Source: Rhodothermales bacterium
GTDB taxonomy: Bacteria; Bacteroidota; Rhodothermia; Rhodothermales; UBA10348
Direction: 5' to 3'
Assembly (NCBI GenBank): GCA_028284865.1
Contig: JANQQV010000015.1
Coordinates: 1 to 64,000, forward strand
Length of the DNA: 64,000 bases
Positions 26,522 to 35,700 of this stretch are shown piece after piece (the stretch's first letter is position 1; the number at the start of each line of letters is the position of its first letter). The notes beneath the pieces are model-generated. The model saw only the letters and a program-made list of their open reading frames with translations. It had not been told where the DNA came from and searched no databases. The position numbers and the translations under genes were made by a program.

Positions 26522-26558
26522 GAAAGGCCCGCGGACGCAAAGCGGCCGCGGGCCTTTC
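26522..26558 (-). terminator. Intrinsic terminator for the TPR gene
   Basis: A perfect 13-bp stem (26522-26534 with 26546-26558) around an 11-nt loop. Read on the minus strand it lies about 45 nt after the TPR gene stop and is followed by TTATTTCG. It separates the TPR gene from the sugar genes. Confidence 0.85.
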
Positions 26559-26602
26559 GTTCGGATCAGGAATGCCGATCCGAATAGTCGTGTCCTGCTG
26601 GA

Positions 26603-27457
26603 CTACTCGGTGCCGAGCGTTTCGATGTAGTGCTCAGCGGAGGCGCGATAGTTGCCATAGGCCGCGTTGCGGAAGGCTTCCTTGGCGCCTTCAATGTCGC
26701 CGGAGTTCATCAGGGACTCGCCTTTGACAAAGTAGATCTTGGCCTTGTCGGTGCGGCTGCCGCGATGGATGGCCAGGGCCTGATCAGCGCTTGCAATCGC
26801 ATCCGCAAACTGCCCTTTCACCTTCTGGCTTTCAGCCGTGTAGTAGTAGGTGTCCGCGTCTGCCTCCACGTACTGCAGCAGCTCTTCGATGTAACCCATG
26901 GCTTCATCTGCATCAGCCGTACCGGTGCGGGCACCATTACGCGAGAGGGCGCTGGAAGCCAGGAAAACGAAATGACCGCGGATGGCCTCTTCAGCCTGAC
27001 GAGCCGTTTTCGTATCACTTGCGGCCGTAGCCACTTCCATGGTCTGAGCGAATGCCGCGATGGCCTCATCCATGCGATCCAAGCGACGGAGAGCGCTGGC
27101 TCGCGCGAGATAGTTCTGTGCGTTGGAGGGGTAGTGCTCAATTCCCTGCTCGAAGTAGCCAAGTGCTGCTTCGAAATTCTCGGCCTGGAGCTGGGCACGT
27201 CCAAGGATGTAGGTAAGCTGACCCACGACGCGCAGGGCATTACGTTCTACCTCATCGTCTCCTTCTGCTGCAGCACCAGTCGCAGCTTCAATGTACTTGT
27301 CAAGAGCCGTCTGGTAATCTTTGGCTACGGCTGCTTCCCGGGCCGCGTTGTACGTCTCTTTGTACTCTTGAGCGTTGGCCGTCGAGCTGAATCCAATCAA
27401 TCCTGCGAAAACAAGCGCAGCGATGAAGGGAATCCGCGTTTTACTGAGGACAGTCAT
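26603..27457 (-). CDS. Exported tetratricopeptide repeat protein, 284 aa
   Basis: Sec signal peptide (hydrophobic residues about 11-28, cleavage after STANAQ), followed by helical repeats of TPR type covering most of the mature chain (units around residues 35-65, 80-115, 115-150 and the C-terminal half, e.g. AQNYLARASALRRLDRMDEAIAAF-type pattern). Likely a periplasmic or outer-membrane-associated scaffold protein. Nothing nearby identifies a partner. A GC hairpin (27491-27509) lies about 35 nt upstream of its start. It has its own terminator. Confidence 0.82.
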   Translation of the reverse strand: MTVLSKTRIPFIAALVFAGLIGFSSTANAQEYKETYNAAREAAVAKDYQTALDKYIEAATGAAAEGDDEVERNALRVVGQLTYILGRAQLQAENFEAALGYFEQGIEHYPSNAQNYLARASALRRLDRMDEAIAAFAQTMEVATAASDTKTARQAEEAIRGHFVFLASSALSRNGARTGTADADEAMGYIEELLQYVEADADTYYYTAESQKVKGQFADAIASADQALAIHRGSRTDKAKIYFVKGESLMNSGDIEGAKEAFRNAAYGNYRASAEHYIETLGTE

Positions 27458-27687
27458 CGATTCGTAAAGTGTTCTGGTTGGGGATTTGAAGGGCCGGGAA
27501 GAGCGGCCCGCGCGATCTGTGTGAACTGCCTGAAAAGGCTCCTGCAGACGCTAAAAAGAGTCGCCGAGACGCAGGAAGTTGCACCAACGCGGTATGAAAA
27601 CGCGAAGTTTCCGCCTATCACGGATTCTGCGCAACGTGAAATCTACCGGCCACTTTGCTTCGTTTTGCAAAGGTGAGTCGAAGACAA

Positions 27688-28401
27688 CTAGAAGTTTGGT
27701 TGCATGCGATGCTTCTCGTAGAAAGACGAGATCAGGGAAGCGGCTTCCTCGGGATCATCGGTAACCCGGAACAGGTCCAGATTCTCAGGCGAAATATTTC
27801 CGGCCTTGAGCATGGTGTCCTTCAACCAGTCTAGCAACCCCGACCAGAACTCAGAGCCCATCAGGACCACCGGAAACTGCGTCGACTTGTCCGTCTGGAT
27901 CAAGGTCAGGGCTTCAAACAGCTCATCCATGGTTCCGAATCCACCCGGCAGCACGACGAACCCCTGAGCGTACTTTACGAACATCACCTTGCGAACGAAG
28001 AAGAAATCAAAGTTGATCAGGTGCTCCTTGTCGATGTAGGGATTCGAGTGCTGTTCGTGGGGAAGGTCAATGTTGAGGCCTACGGAAATGCCTCCCGCTT
28101 CCTTGGCTCCTTTGTTGGCAGCCTCCATGATTCCCGGGCCGCCTCCGCTGATGATGCCAAATCCACGCTCAACGAGCCGTTTGGCCACATCCACACCCAA
28201 CTCATAGTACGGGTCTCCAGGCTTCGTTCTAGCCGACCCGAAAATGGACACGCACGGGCCCACCTGGGACATGGTTTCGAACCCTTCGACGAATTCTCCC
28301 ATGACACGGAAAACGCGCCACAAGTCCTTGATACGGGCATCCTGCCATATATCGTGTCCGTTGCCGGAATGGGGTGAAGGGAGAGGAGGGAATGAATTCA
28401 T
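27688..28401 (-). CDS. LOG family protein (TIGR00730), 237 aa
   Basis: Rossmann-fold protein of the LOG/lysine decarboxylase-like family. The two hallmarks are present: GGGPGIMEAANKGA and PGGFGTMDE. Characterised members are cytokinin riboside 5'-monophosphate phosphoribohydrolases or pyrimidine/purine nucleotide 5'-monophosphate nucleosidases (YgdH/PpnN class). The N-terminal extension before SIFGSAR (about residues 1-50) makes it the long LOG type. Stands alone, with about 230 bp to the TPR gene downstream and 207 bp to the divergent nucleotidyltransferase. Confidence 0.9.
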   Translation of the reverse strand: MNSFPPLPSPHSGNGHDIWQDARIKDLWRVFRVMGEFVEGFETMSQVGPCVSIFGSARTKPGDPYYELGVDVAKRLVERGFGIISGGGPGIMEAANKGAKEAGGISVGLNIDLPHEQHSNPYIDKEHLINFDFFFVRKVMFVKYAQGFVVLPGGFGTMDELFEALTLIQTDKSTQFPVVLMGSEFWSGLLDWLKDTMLKAGNISPENLDLFRVTDDPEEAASLISSFYEKHRMQPNF

Positions 28402-28608
28402 CGGCTGGTCAAGGTCAAGGTTTGATTCAGGGTTAGGGACCTCACAATTCCCGCCCTGAAAATGGGCCAGATCTGATCGTGAGTTCCATCCGAAAGAACG
28501 GCGAGAGCTTCTCGCTATTCAAGCAGATTTATCTATTCGATGATCGCGGAGGCCTGAAAGCATCCTATCTTGGCTTTTCTCGAGATCTTTCGCACGAAAA
28601 ACGACATC

Positions 28609-29610
28609 ATGAAGCTCATCATTCCCATGGCCGGTCGCGGGACCCGGGTCCGCCCCCATTCCCACGTCACTCCCAAACCGCTGCTACCCGTCTGTGGCAA
28701 AAGCATGGTTGAGCATATCGTGGACACTTTCTCGGCGGTGCTTCCCCGGCCGATCACGGAAGGCGTCTTCATTCTGGGTCCAGACTTCGGTCAGGAAACC
28801 AAGGATGCCCTTTCCGACATCTGCGAGCGTCATGATGCAACGGCCCAGTTCGCGGTTCAGTATCCCGCCAAAGGGACAGCGCATGCTGTCGCCTGTGCTG
28901 AGGACCACCTGGAGGGCGAAGGAATCGTCGTATTTGCGGATACTCTTTTCTTCATGGATCCGGGAGTCGACCTGGCCGATTCCGACGTGGTTGCCTGGGT
29001 GAAGCATGTCGATGATCCATCCCGCTTTGGCGTTGCCGTGCGCGACGGCGATCGCATTGTCGAGTTGGTTGAGAAACCCAAGGAGCTGATTTCCACGGAA
29101 GCCTTGATCGGGATCTACTACGTCAAGGACCTCGCCCGTCTGCGCAAGGAGATCCAGTACTTGATGGACAACAAGATCACCGGTCACGGTGAAGAATATC
29201 AGTTGACCGATGCCTTTGATCGCTTGCTCAAGGATGGTTGCATCTTCCGTACAGCGGGAGTCACTGAATGGCTCGACTGCGGCACGATCCCGGCACTGCT
29301 GGACACCACACGATTCCTGATCCGTCATCAGAATCCTCCCGTTCCGGAAGGCACGGTTGTCAATGCCATCATTCACGAACCGGTCTACATCGGTCCCGGA
29401 GCCCGGGTCGAGGGAGGCGAGATCGGCCCGGAGACTTCTATCGAAGCAGGCGCCCAGGTCATCAACTCGACCGTGAAGCACGGTATTGTATTCGCCGATG
29501 CGGAAGTTCGCGATTCGAATCTGACCGATTCGCTGATTGGGCGCGACGCGCGTGTCGACGGGTTCTCCGGTCAGTGTAACATCGGAGATCACAGCGAAAT
29601 TCAGGGTTGA
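28609..29610 (+). CDS. Sugar-phosphate nucleotidyltransferase, 333 aa
   Basis: NDP-sugar pyrophosphorylase. The N-terminal Rossmann-like domain begins MKLIIPMAGRGTRVRPHSHV and KPLLPVCGKSM, the nucleotide-binding and sugar-binding loops of the family; FADTLF and VEKPKEL fit the catalytic site. The C-terminal quarter has hexapeptide-like repeats (GPGARVEGGEIGPETSIEAG), resembling the left-handed beta-helix tails of GlmU or RmlA-long types, but without an obvious acetyltransferase core. The sugar is unknown, so a gene symbol would be a guess. ATG at 28609 is the family start. mutS2 follows 24 bp after. Confidence 0.87.
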   Translation: MKLIIPMAGRGTRVRPHSHVTPKPLLPVCGKSMVEHIVDTFSAVLPRPITEGVFILGPDFGQETKDALSDICERHDATAQFAVQYPAKGTAHAVACAEDHLEGEGIVVFADTLFFMDPGVDLADSDVVAWVKHVDDPSRFGVAVRDGDRIVELVEKPKELISTEALIGIYYVKDLARLRKEIQYLMDNKITGHGEEYQLTDAFDRLLKDGCIFRTAGVTEWLDCGTIPALLDTTRFLIRHQNPPVPEGTVVNAIIHEPVYIGPGARVEGGEIGPETSIEAGAQVINSTVKHGIVFADAEVRDSNLTDSLIGRDARVDGFSGQCNIGDHSEIQG

Positions 29611-29634
29611 TTCAGTAGTCGATCCAGAAGCACC

Positions 29635-32058
29635 GTGATTTCCGTATCTCCAGAAGCCTCCCGCAAACTCGGGCTTGATGTCATCATCAGCCGACTCCGG
29701 GAGCACCTTGTCGGAGAACGGAGCGGTGAGCAGCTGCGAACCTGGTCGACCTTCGAGAATGTTGAAGCTGTCCGTTCTGAACTTGGTCGGGTCGGTGAAA
29801 TGCAGGAGTGCCTGCAGTTCGACGATCCATTCCAGCTGGGGGACATCCCGGACCTGGACAGCATTCTGGCTCAGCTGGGTCCTTCAGGCCTGGCCCTGGA
29901 AGGTGGGGAGCTTCTCATTTTGGGGCGCATCGCCCGGGCTGCCGAAGAAGCAGGTCGCTATTTCCGGCAACGGGATTCGTCATATCCTGGATTGGCGGAG
30001 GTAGTGGCGACAATGCCCGAGGAATCACTTCCTTGGAAAGAGATCGAGCGCGCCATCGACGAGAAAGGGGACATCAAGGATGGTGCTTCTCAAGCGTTGT
30101 CCCGTATCCGGAAGCAGCTGGCATCTGCCCGGTCGTCGGCTCGGGAAGCAGCGTTCACGGCTCTGAAGAAAGCCTCTTCGGCTGGGTATGCGGCGGATGA
30201 ACAACCCACGGTGCGTGGGGGGCGGATGGTCATTCCGGTCCGAGCAGAGGCCAAGCGTAAGGTGGAAGGATTCGTCCACGACGTATCGGCATCCGGCCAG
30301 ACCGTCTACATCGAACCCGCCGCAAGTCTGGAAGGCAACAACCGGGTCCGCGAACTGGAGCTGGAGGATATTCGGGAGTGTCACGCCATTCGCGTGCGAC
30401 TGAGCGAGCCATTCCGAACCAGCCGAGGGGACCTTGAAGCGGCCCGGGGCTGCTTGACCCGGCTGGATATCCTGCGGGCGAAAGCCCGCTTGGCGCTGGA
30501 GTTGGAAGCGACGGTACCCGAAGTGGGTCAAGAGGGAGTCATTGCGATCCGTGAGGCTCGAAATCCGGAGTTGCTCTTGGTATTCCAGCAAGAACACCCG
30601 GACAGGGTCGTTGTCCCGTTCGATCTCTCGCTGGGCGCCGGCCAATCCATGATTGTCATATCGGGGCCAAACGCGGGCGGCAAATCCGTCACAATGAAGG
30701 CGGTCGGCCTCATGGCGATGATGCTCTCCATGGGATTGCCGATTCCGGTCGCCGAAGAGGGGCGCTTCGACCTTTTCGAAGGTGTATTCCTCGACATCGG
30801 GGACGAACAGTCCATGTCCGACGACCTCTCGACGTACACGTCCCATTTGAAGAACATGTCGGCCATCCTCAAGGATGCCACGGCAAACAGTTTGGTGTTG
30901 ATCGACGAGGCGGGAACGGGAACGGATCCAGAGGCAGGAGGGGCCACCGCTCAGGCCATTCTGGAGGAGCTACACCGCAGACGCGTCCGGACGTTGGTCA
31001 CCACCCATTACGGACCCCTTAAGCTGTTTGCTCATGACACTCCGGGAGTCCTGAACGCATCCATGACGTTTGATCAGGACCGACTGGCACCCACGTACGG
31101 GTTTGCGGCAGGCATCCCTGGCTCGTCCTATGCGACCGAAATTGCCTCCCGGTCGGGGATTCCCAAGGCCATCATCCGTCGCGCCAATGAGTTGGTTGAC
31201 TCCGGGCAGGCCAGCGCCGAAGCCCTGATCCAGGACCTGATGCACCGGAATTCTGATCTGGAGGAGGCACTCCAGGAGGCGGAGGAAACCCGTTCGCGAT
31301 TGCAACAACGGGAAGAAGCGCTCCAGGAACGACTCGATACGATTCAGGAAGAGCGGGACCGCATTCGTGGCGAGGCGCTGGCATCTGCCGACCAGATCCT
31401 GAAAGGGGCCAATCGCGCTGTAGAGCGCACCATCCGCGAAATCAAGGAGTCCGGGGCCGATCCGGTCAAGACCAAGACGGCCAGAAAAAAGCTGGAAACC
31501 TCCAAACAGCGGGTGGAGAAGGCGGTCGAAAAGACCGAGAAGAAGCGCCGGACGCGGCGCAAGAAAAAGCCGTCGCGTTCAACCCAAACGGTAGACGCCG
31601 GTCCTATCCAGGTCGGCGATCAGGTACGTGTGGGAGATGGCCATACCATTGGCGAAGTCGTGGAGCTGTCCGGGAAGAAAGCCGTCGTGGCATTCGATTC
31701 CATGCAGATGAAGACCGAGTTGGACCGGCTGACCAAAGTGGGAAAGAAGCGACGTCAGGAAGTGCGCGTCCGGCAATCCACCTCTGGCGGCAGCGCGCTG
31801 AATGTGCAGGCCGTTTCCACGCGTCTGGATATCCGCGGCCGCCGTGCTGATGAAGCGCTATCCGAGATCGTCCCGTTCGTAGACCGGGCAATGGCGGCCG
31901 GCGTCGCTCGCATAGAAGTGGTTCACGGCAAAGGGACTGGAGCCCTGCGAGCCATCCTGCATGAGTATCTGGCGACGCTCGATGGCGTCAAGGATTACAG
32001 GGAGGCTCCCATCACGGAGGGAGGAGCAGGAGCAACCCACGTCCATTTCCTGGACTAG
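29635..32058 (+). CDS. mutS2: Endonuclease MutS2, 807 aa
   Basis: MutS-family ATPase with a C-terminal Smr nuclease domain; thought to suppress homologous recombination or act on stalled/collided ribosomes. Walker A GPNAGGKSVTM is at about residues 344-354, with DEAGTGTDPEAGG, STYTSHLKNM and TTHYGPLK following. The MutS mismatch-recognition domain I is absent, as normal for MutS2. A Lys/Arg-rich charged helix (residues about 530-650) precedes the Smr domain, whose LDIRGRRADEALSE and HGKGTGALRAIL motifs are intact. Start is GTG at 29635, matching family length. The next gene begins after 13 bp in one reading, but the preferred start is further downstream. Confidence 0.93.
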   Translation: MISVSPEASRKLGLDVIISRLREHLVGERSGEQLRTWSTFENVEAVRSELGRVGEMQECLQFDDPFQLGDIPDLDSILAQLGPSGLALEGGELLILGRIARAAEEAGRYFRQRDSSYPGLAEVVATMPEESLPWKEIERAIDEKGDIKDGASQALSRIRKQLASARSSAREAAFTALKKASSAGYAADEQPTVRGGRMVIPVRAEAKRKVEGFVHDVSASGQTVYIEPAASLEGNNRVRELELEDIRECHAIRVRLSEPFRTSRGDLEAARGCLTRLDILRAKARLALELEATVPEVGQEGVIAIREARNPELLLVFQQEHPDRVVVPFDLSLGAGQSMIVISGPNAGGKSVTMKAVGLMAMMLSMGLPIPVAEEGRFDLFEGVFLDIGDEQSMSDDLSTYTSHLKNMSAILKDATANSLVLIDEAGTGTDPEAGGATAQAILEELHRRRVRTLVTTHYGPLKLFAHDTPGVLNASMTFDQDRLAPTYGFAAGIPGSSYATEIASRSGIPKAIIRRANELVDSGQASAEALIQDLMHRNSDLEEALQEAEETRSRLQQREEALQERLDTIQEERDRIRGEALASADQILKGANRAVERTIREIKESGADPVKTKTARKKLETSKQRVEKAVEKTEKKRRTRRKKKPSRSTQTVDAGPIQVGDQVRVGDGHTIGEVVELSGKKAVVAFDSMQMKTELDRLTKVGKKRRQEVRVRQSTSGGSALNVQAVSTRLDIRGRRADEALSEIVPFVDRAMAAGVARIEVVHGKGTGALRAILHEYLATLDGVKDYREAPITEGGAGATHVHFLD

Positions 32059-32331
32059 ACGAGGCCGGTATTGTCCTCAGTGAGGGACAAGGAGACCGGA
32101 GTGCGTCGATTTTCTGGACATTCGGTCTTTCGGAGTTGGCCCTCGATTCAGCTTGAGATTCAGCTGGATGCAACGCGAACGTGGTTTGCACCAGCTTCTG
32201 CCCCACAACAAGCGATGAATGACCACTCAGGCAACAAAGGCCGGGGAGTTGGTGCGTTTCTTGCTACTTTTGCCCCCATGTTCGCTCATCGCAATCAGCT
32301 CACAGGACGCCACACTGGATTCTGCCCCTCG

Positions 32332-32778
32332 ATGCTTGGTCATCGGGTGGCCGTGAGTGCCCTGTGGATTGCTCTGATTATCCTCTCCGGTTGGGTCACG
32401 CCGAGCGATGTTCACGCTCAACGACTGGCATCCCGATCCGTCGAAGAATTGAGCCGGGAACTGCAGGCTTCCGTCATGGCTGCTGATGCCCAGGCTCTCA
32501 TGAGCCAAGCCGCCGAATCCATTGAAATCGAGTTGTTTGGCGAGCGGCGTTTTTACTCTCGCGGCCAGGCCACATTGCTGCTGAACGACCTGTTCGAAGA
32601 CAGTCCCACAGGCACCAGTCGTGTCATTCGCTCTCATCGGACACCCAGCGCCGCATTCATCGAGTTGGAAATTGCCAGCTCCCAGAATGCCTCGGCGGCC
32701 ACATGGCTGGTGCGATACGCTTTGCGTCGCGGCGAATGGCGGATCCGGGAATTGACGGTCGAGGTGGCTGATGAGTGA
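32332..32778 (+). CDS. Exported DUF4783-like protein, 148 aa
   Basis: Sec signal peptide (MLGHRVAVSALWIALIILSG, cleavage near SDVHAQ) followed by a small NTF2-like domain: SVEELSRELQASVMAADAQALM, FYSRGQATLLLNDLF and the C-terminal RRGEWRIRELTVEV strand. Bacteroidota DUF4783 proteins look the same. I prefer ATG 32332 because it opens the signal peptide; the frame is open to 32071, but the extra 87 residues are not signal-like and would run almost to the mutS2 stop. It overlaps the following kinase gene by 8 bp, so the two are translationally coupled. Confidence 0.72.
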   Translation: MLGHRVAVSALWIALIILSGWVTPSDVHAQRLASRSVEELSRELQASVMAADAQALMSQAAESIEIELFGERRFYSRGQATLLLNDLFEDSPTGTSRVIRSHRTPSAAFIELEIASSQNASAATWLVRYALRRGEWRIRELTVEVADE

Positions 32779-35700
32779 TTCTCCAGCCCCATACCTCCAT
32801 TCAGAGGACCGCTCCATCGGGATTGGGGAAGTGGCCTCTCGCTGGACAGCTTCGAAGATGAAGTGGTTCGTGGTGGTCCTACTCGTTCTCCTTGCGGGCA
32901 CCTGGACGGTGGGTAGTTTCCACACGAACAGGGCGGCGGACTCTTTGGACGAACAGCGAGAAGTACTTCGCCAGGAATCGTTCACCTCCATCCAGGCCGC
33001 CATCGACGCCGAATACGCAAGCATGGCCTCGTTGGGGCGCGACCTGGCGCGAAGTCCATCGGTTGTGGAAGGTCTGCGCCAGTTACAGGCTGGAAGAGGT
33101 GAAGCAAAACGGGTGCTGGTTTCCTGGGCGGCAGAGTTACCGGCCGTTGAGCGCCAGTTCATCGAGGTCTACGATCCGACGCCCTCGCTTCAGGCCTGGT
33201 CCGGGGCCGCGTTCACCATGGACGATGCGGTACGTAGTGACCGATTCTTGTTGCAGGAGCTCGAAGGCATCGCCGTCGATGCAGACAAGCGAACAGCGTT
33301 GACAGTCTGGATTCCTGTAGTCGATGGAACCGATATCGTGGGTGCGGTGCGTGTGGGACGAATGGTGGAGCAGCGAATGCCCATTCGCAATGACTATCTG
33401 AGGGACTACACCTGGGATGAGGAGTGGAGTCGATCACTGGATCAGACTGTGATTTTTGACTTCGGAGGGGATACCCAGCGGACTCGAGAAGATCGCTTCG
33501 TCCTGCGCTCACCCTCGGATGTCCTGTTGGGCACGGTGCAGATCGGCGTACCGGATGAGGACCGCCTGATTCGAGCCATTGAGGAGCAGTATCAGGACAT
33601 CATGTTGTTCTGGGCATTTCTTGGGCTGATTCTGATGGTTGTTTCCTCGTCCCGTTGGATGTGGCAGTCCGTCCGGGAAGCACCTCTCTCCGGGTCGGTC
33701 ATCGGTCTGTTCGGGGCGTTTTTACTCGTGACGCGCTGGATCCTGTTGGAATTCGACATGCCTGCTCGATGGCAGACCGGTAAGGCGCCGCTGAGTCCGC
33801 TGTTCGACCCACAGCATCTGGCTTCTGTTGTCGGATTCGGAGCGATGCGGACGATCGGGGATTTATTCATTACCGCCCTCTTCGTGTCCCTGTTCGTCGT
33901 TGTTTTCCTGCGAGTTACCAACGCCCTGAGGTTGCGTGTCCGAGCAGGATTGCGATTCAAGAATGGCCAGTTTTCCACGCGACTCTGGATTTTTCTTGGT
34001 GTGCAGCAAGTGCTCATCTGGTTGGGAGCCATATTTCTTTATGAAGTGTCCCACCATGCCGTGCTGGACTCGACGTTGGACTACTTCGAGCGGAGCGGCT
34101 TGCTTCCGGGTCGATTGGTTCTGGTTGTCTTTGCAGCCCTGCTCTTGGGCACCTTTTCGACGGTCTTGCTCCTGGCCCGCCTTTGCTGGGTGCTCTCGGA
34201 CCGGCTGAACCTGGCGGCTGATGACCTGCCAAGTCCTGTACCGATGGCAGCCGCCGTCATGGGTGTGGCATTGCCGGTGCTCATCATTGACGGGCTTCTG
34301 TTTCCCAGCTCTGGCGTTCCCGTTACCGTCTTTGCGATCGTAACGCTGGTCACATGGCTGACGGCTTTGATCGGTCCTGCTCAGCCGGCTGGACAGTCTC
34401 CCATTGTGGCACTTCGGCGCATTGTGCCTTTGGTCATCATGACCTCCATGGTGCTGTTTCCGTCCATGGAATACAGCGTGGAAGACAAGGCACGCATCCG
34501 CATGGTTGAAGCTGCCGAGTCGTTCCTGGAAGACCGGGACGCCCGAGCCATGTTCGCCATTTCGGAGGTTCTGGACGCGGTGGATGAACCCCGATTCGAT
34601 CGAGGGATGAGCGAGATCTCATCCGAGAACCCGTCCATCGAGCGCGCCATGGTGGATTCACTGACGGAATCCCTGACGTCCGGATTCATGCTGAGCGCGC
34701 TGGCCAGCTATGATGTAACGGTGACCCTGTTTGCAGAGAATGGGACAGTTCGAGGACGGTACAGCAATGTCGCTCGGCGACTCCCGCGGCCCCTTCGTGA
34801 TGCCGAGGACGAAACGGAGTTCACGCTTTTCAACGCGATGTATTCGGATTTCGGGCGCTCCGGCAACATGATCGAAAAGCTGACCGGCTCGACCGATCAG
34901 AACCGATTCCGATATGCCGGCTTCCGATCTACGGAAGACGGCGGATTCCTGTTGGTCCGAGCGGAGCAGCGCGCACTGACCGAAGCGGCCGGTACCCCAT
35001 TTCCGAAGGTCCTCGCTCCAGCCGGCTACTACGGTGATCGCTACGCGGATCTTTCCATCGCTGAATTCACCGACGGTATCCTGTCCCAGACGGAAGGCCA
35101 GCACTACGGTCGTAGCGTTCTGGATGTGGAAGTGATGGAGGCTTTGAAAAGCCAGCCTGAGCTTTGGAAACGGGAGACGATTCGTGATCGGCACTATCTG
35201 ACTTACTACCGCATTCGCGACGGTGTGGCGCTGGATGCACTTCAGCAGGTGACGGCCGTTCGCCGAAGCGTTGCCAACGTGTTCGATCAGCTCTACCATC
35301 TGCTCCGCATCATCGTAGCAGGATTGCTGCTCTGCCTTCCGATTTACATGGCGGGAATTCTTCTTCGGCTTCGCCGTCGCGAGCCAGATCCGTCGGCGCG
35401 TCGATTCCGGGACCGCGTGCTGAATGCCTTCTTCTCGGTCGGTATCGTGACCGTGGTAGCCATGGGCGTGGTTGGCTTGCGCGTGGTCACAGGCGAAAAC
35501 GAACGGGCCATCGAATCCTGGCTTCGTCAGCACCTGGATCGGGTCGAGGAGACCCTCGAACTCGAGGTGCGCGGTGAGGAATTGCCCTATCGCGTGCTGG
35601 ATCGGGTCAGCGTGGACTCGCTGGCCGCCCGCGTCGGAGTGGATCTGGTCGTCTACAACAATCTGGAAGTGGAGCAGGCCTCGAGGCCCGAATTGATCCG

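Noticed and set aside
26630-27676. A 348-residue open frame on the plus strand
   Set aside because: It is antisense to the TPR protein that has a signal peptide and repeats.
28501-28515. Perfect GCGAGA-GCT-TCTCGC hairpin upstream of the nucleotidyltransferase
   Set aside because: Stem of only six pairs with no T-run; likely chance.
28684-29706. A 340-residue open frame on the minus strand
   Set aside because: Antisense to the nucleotidyltransferase, which has clear motifs.
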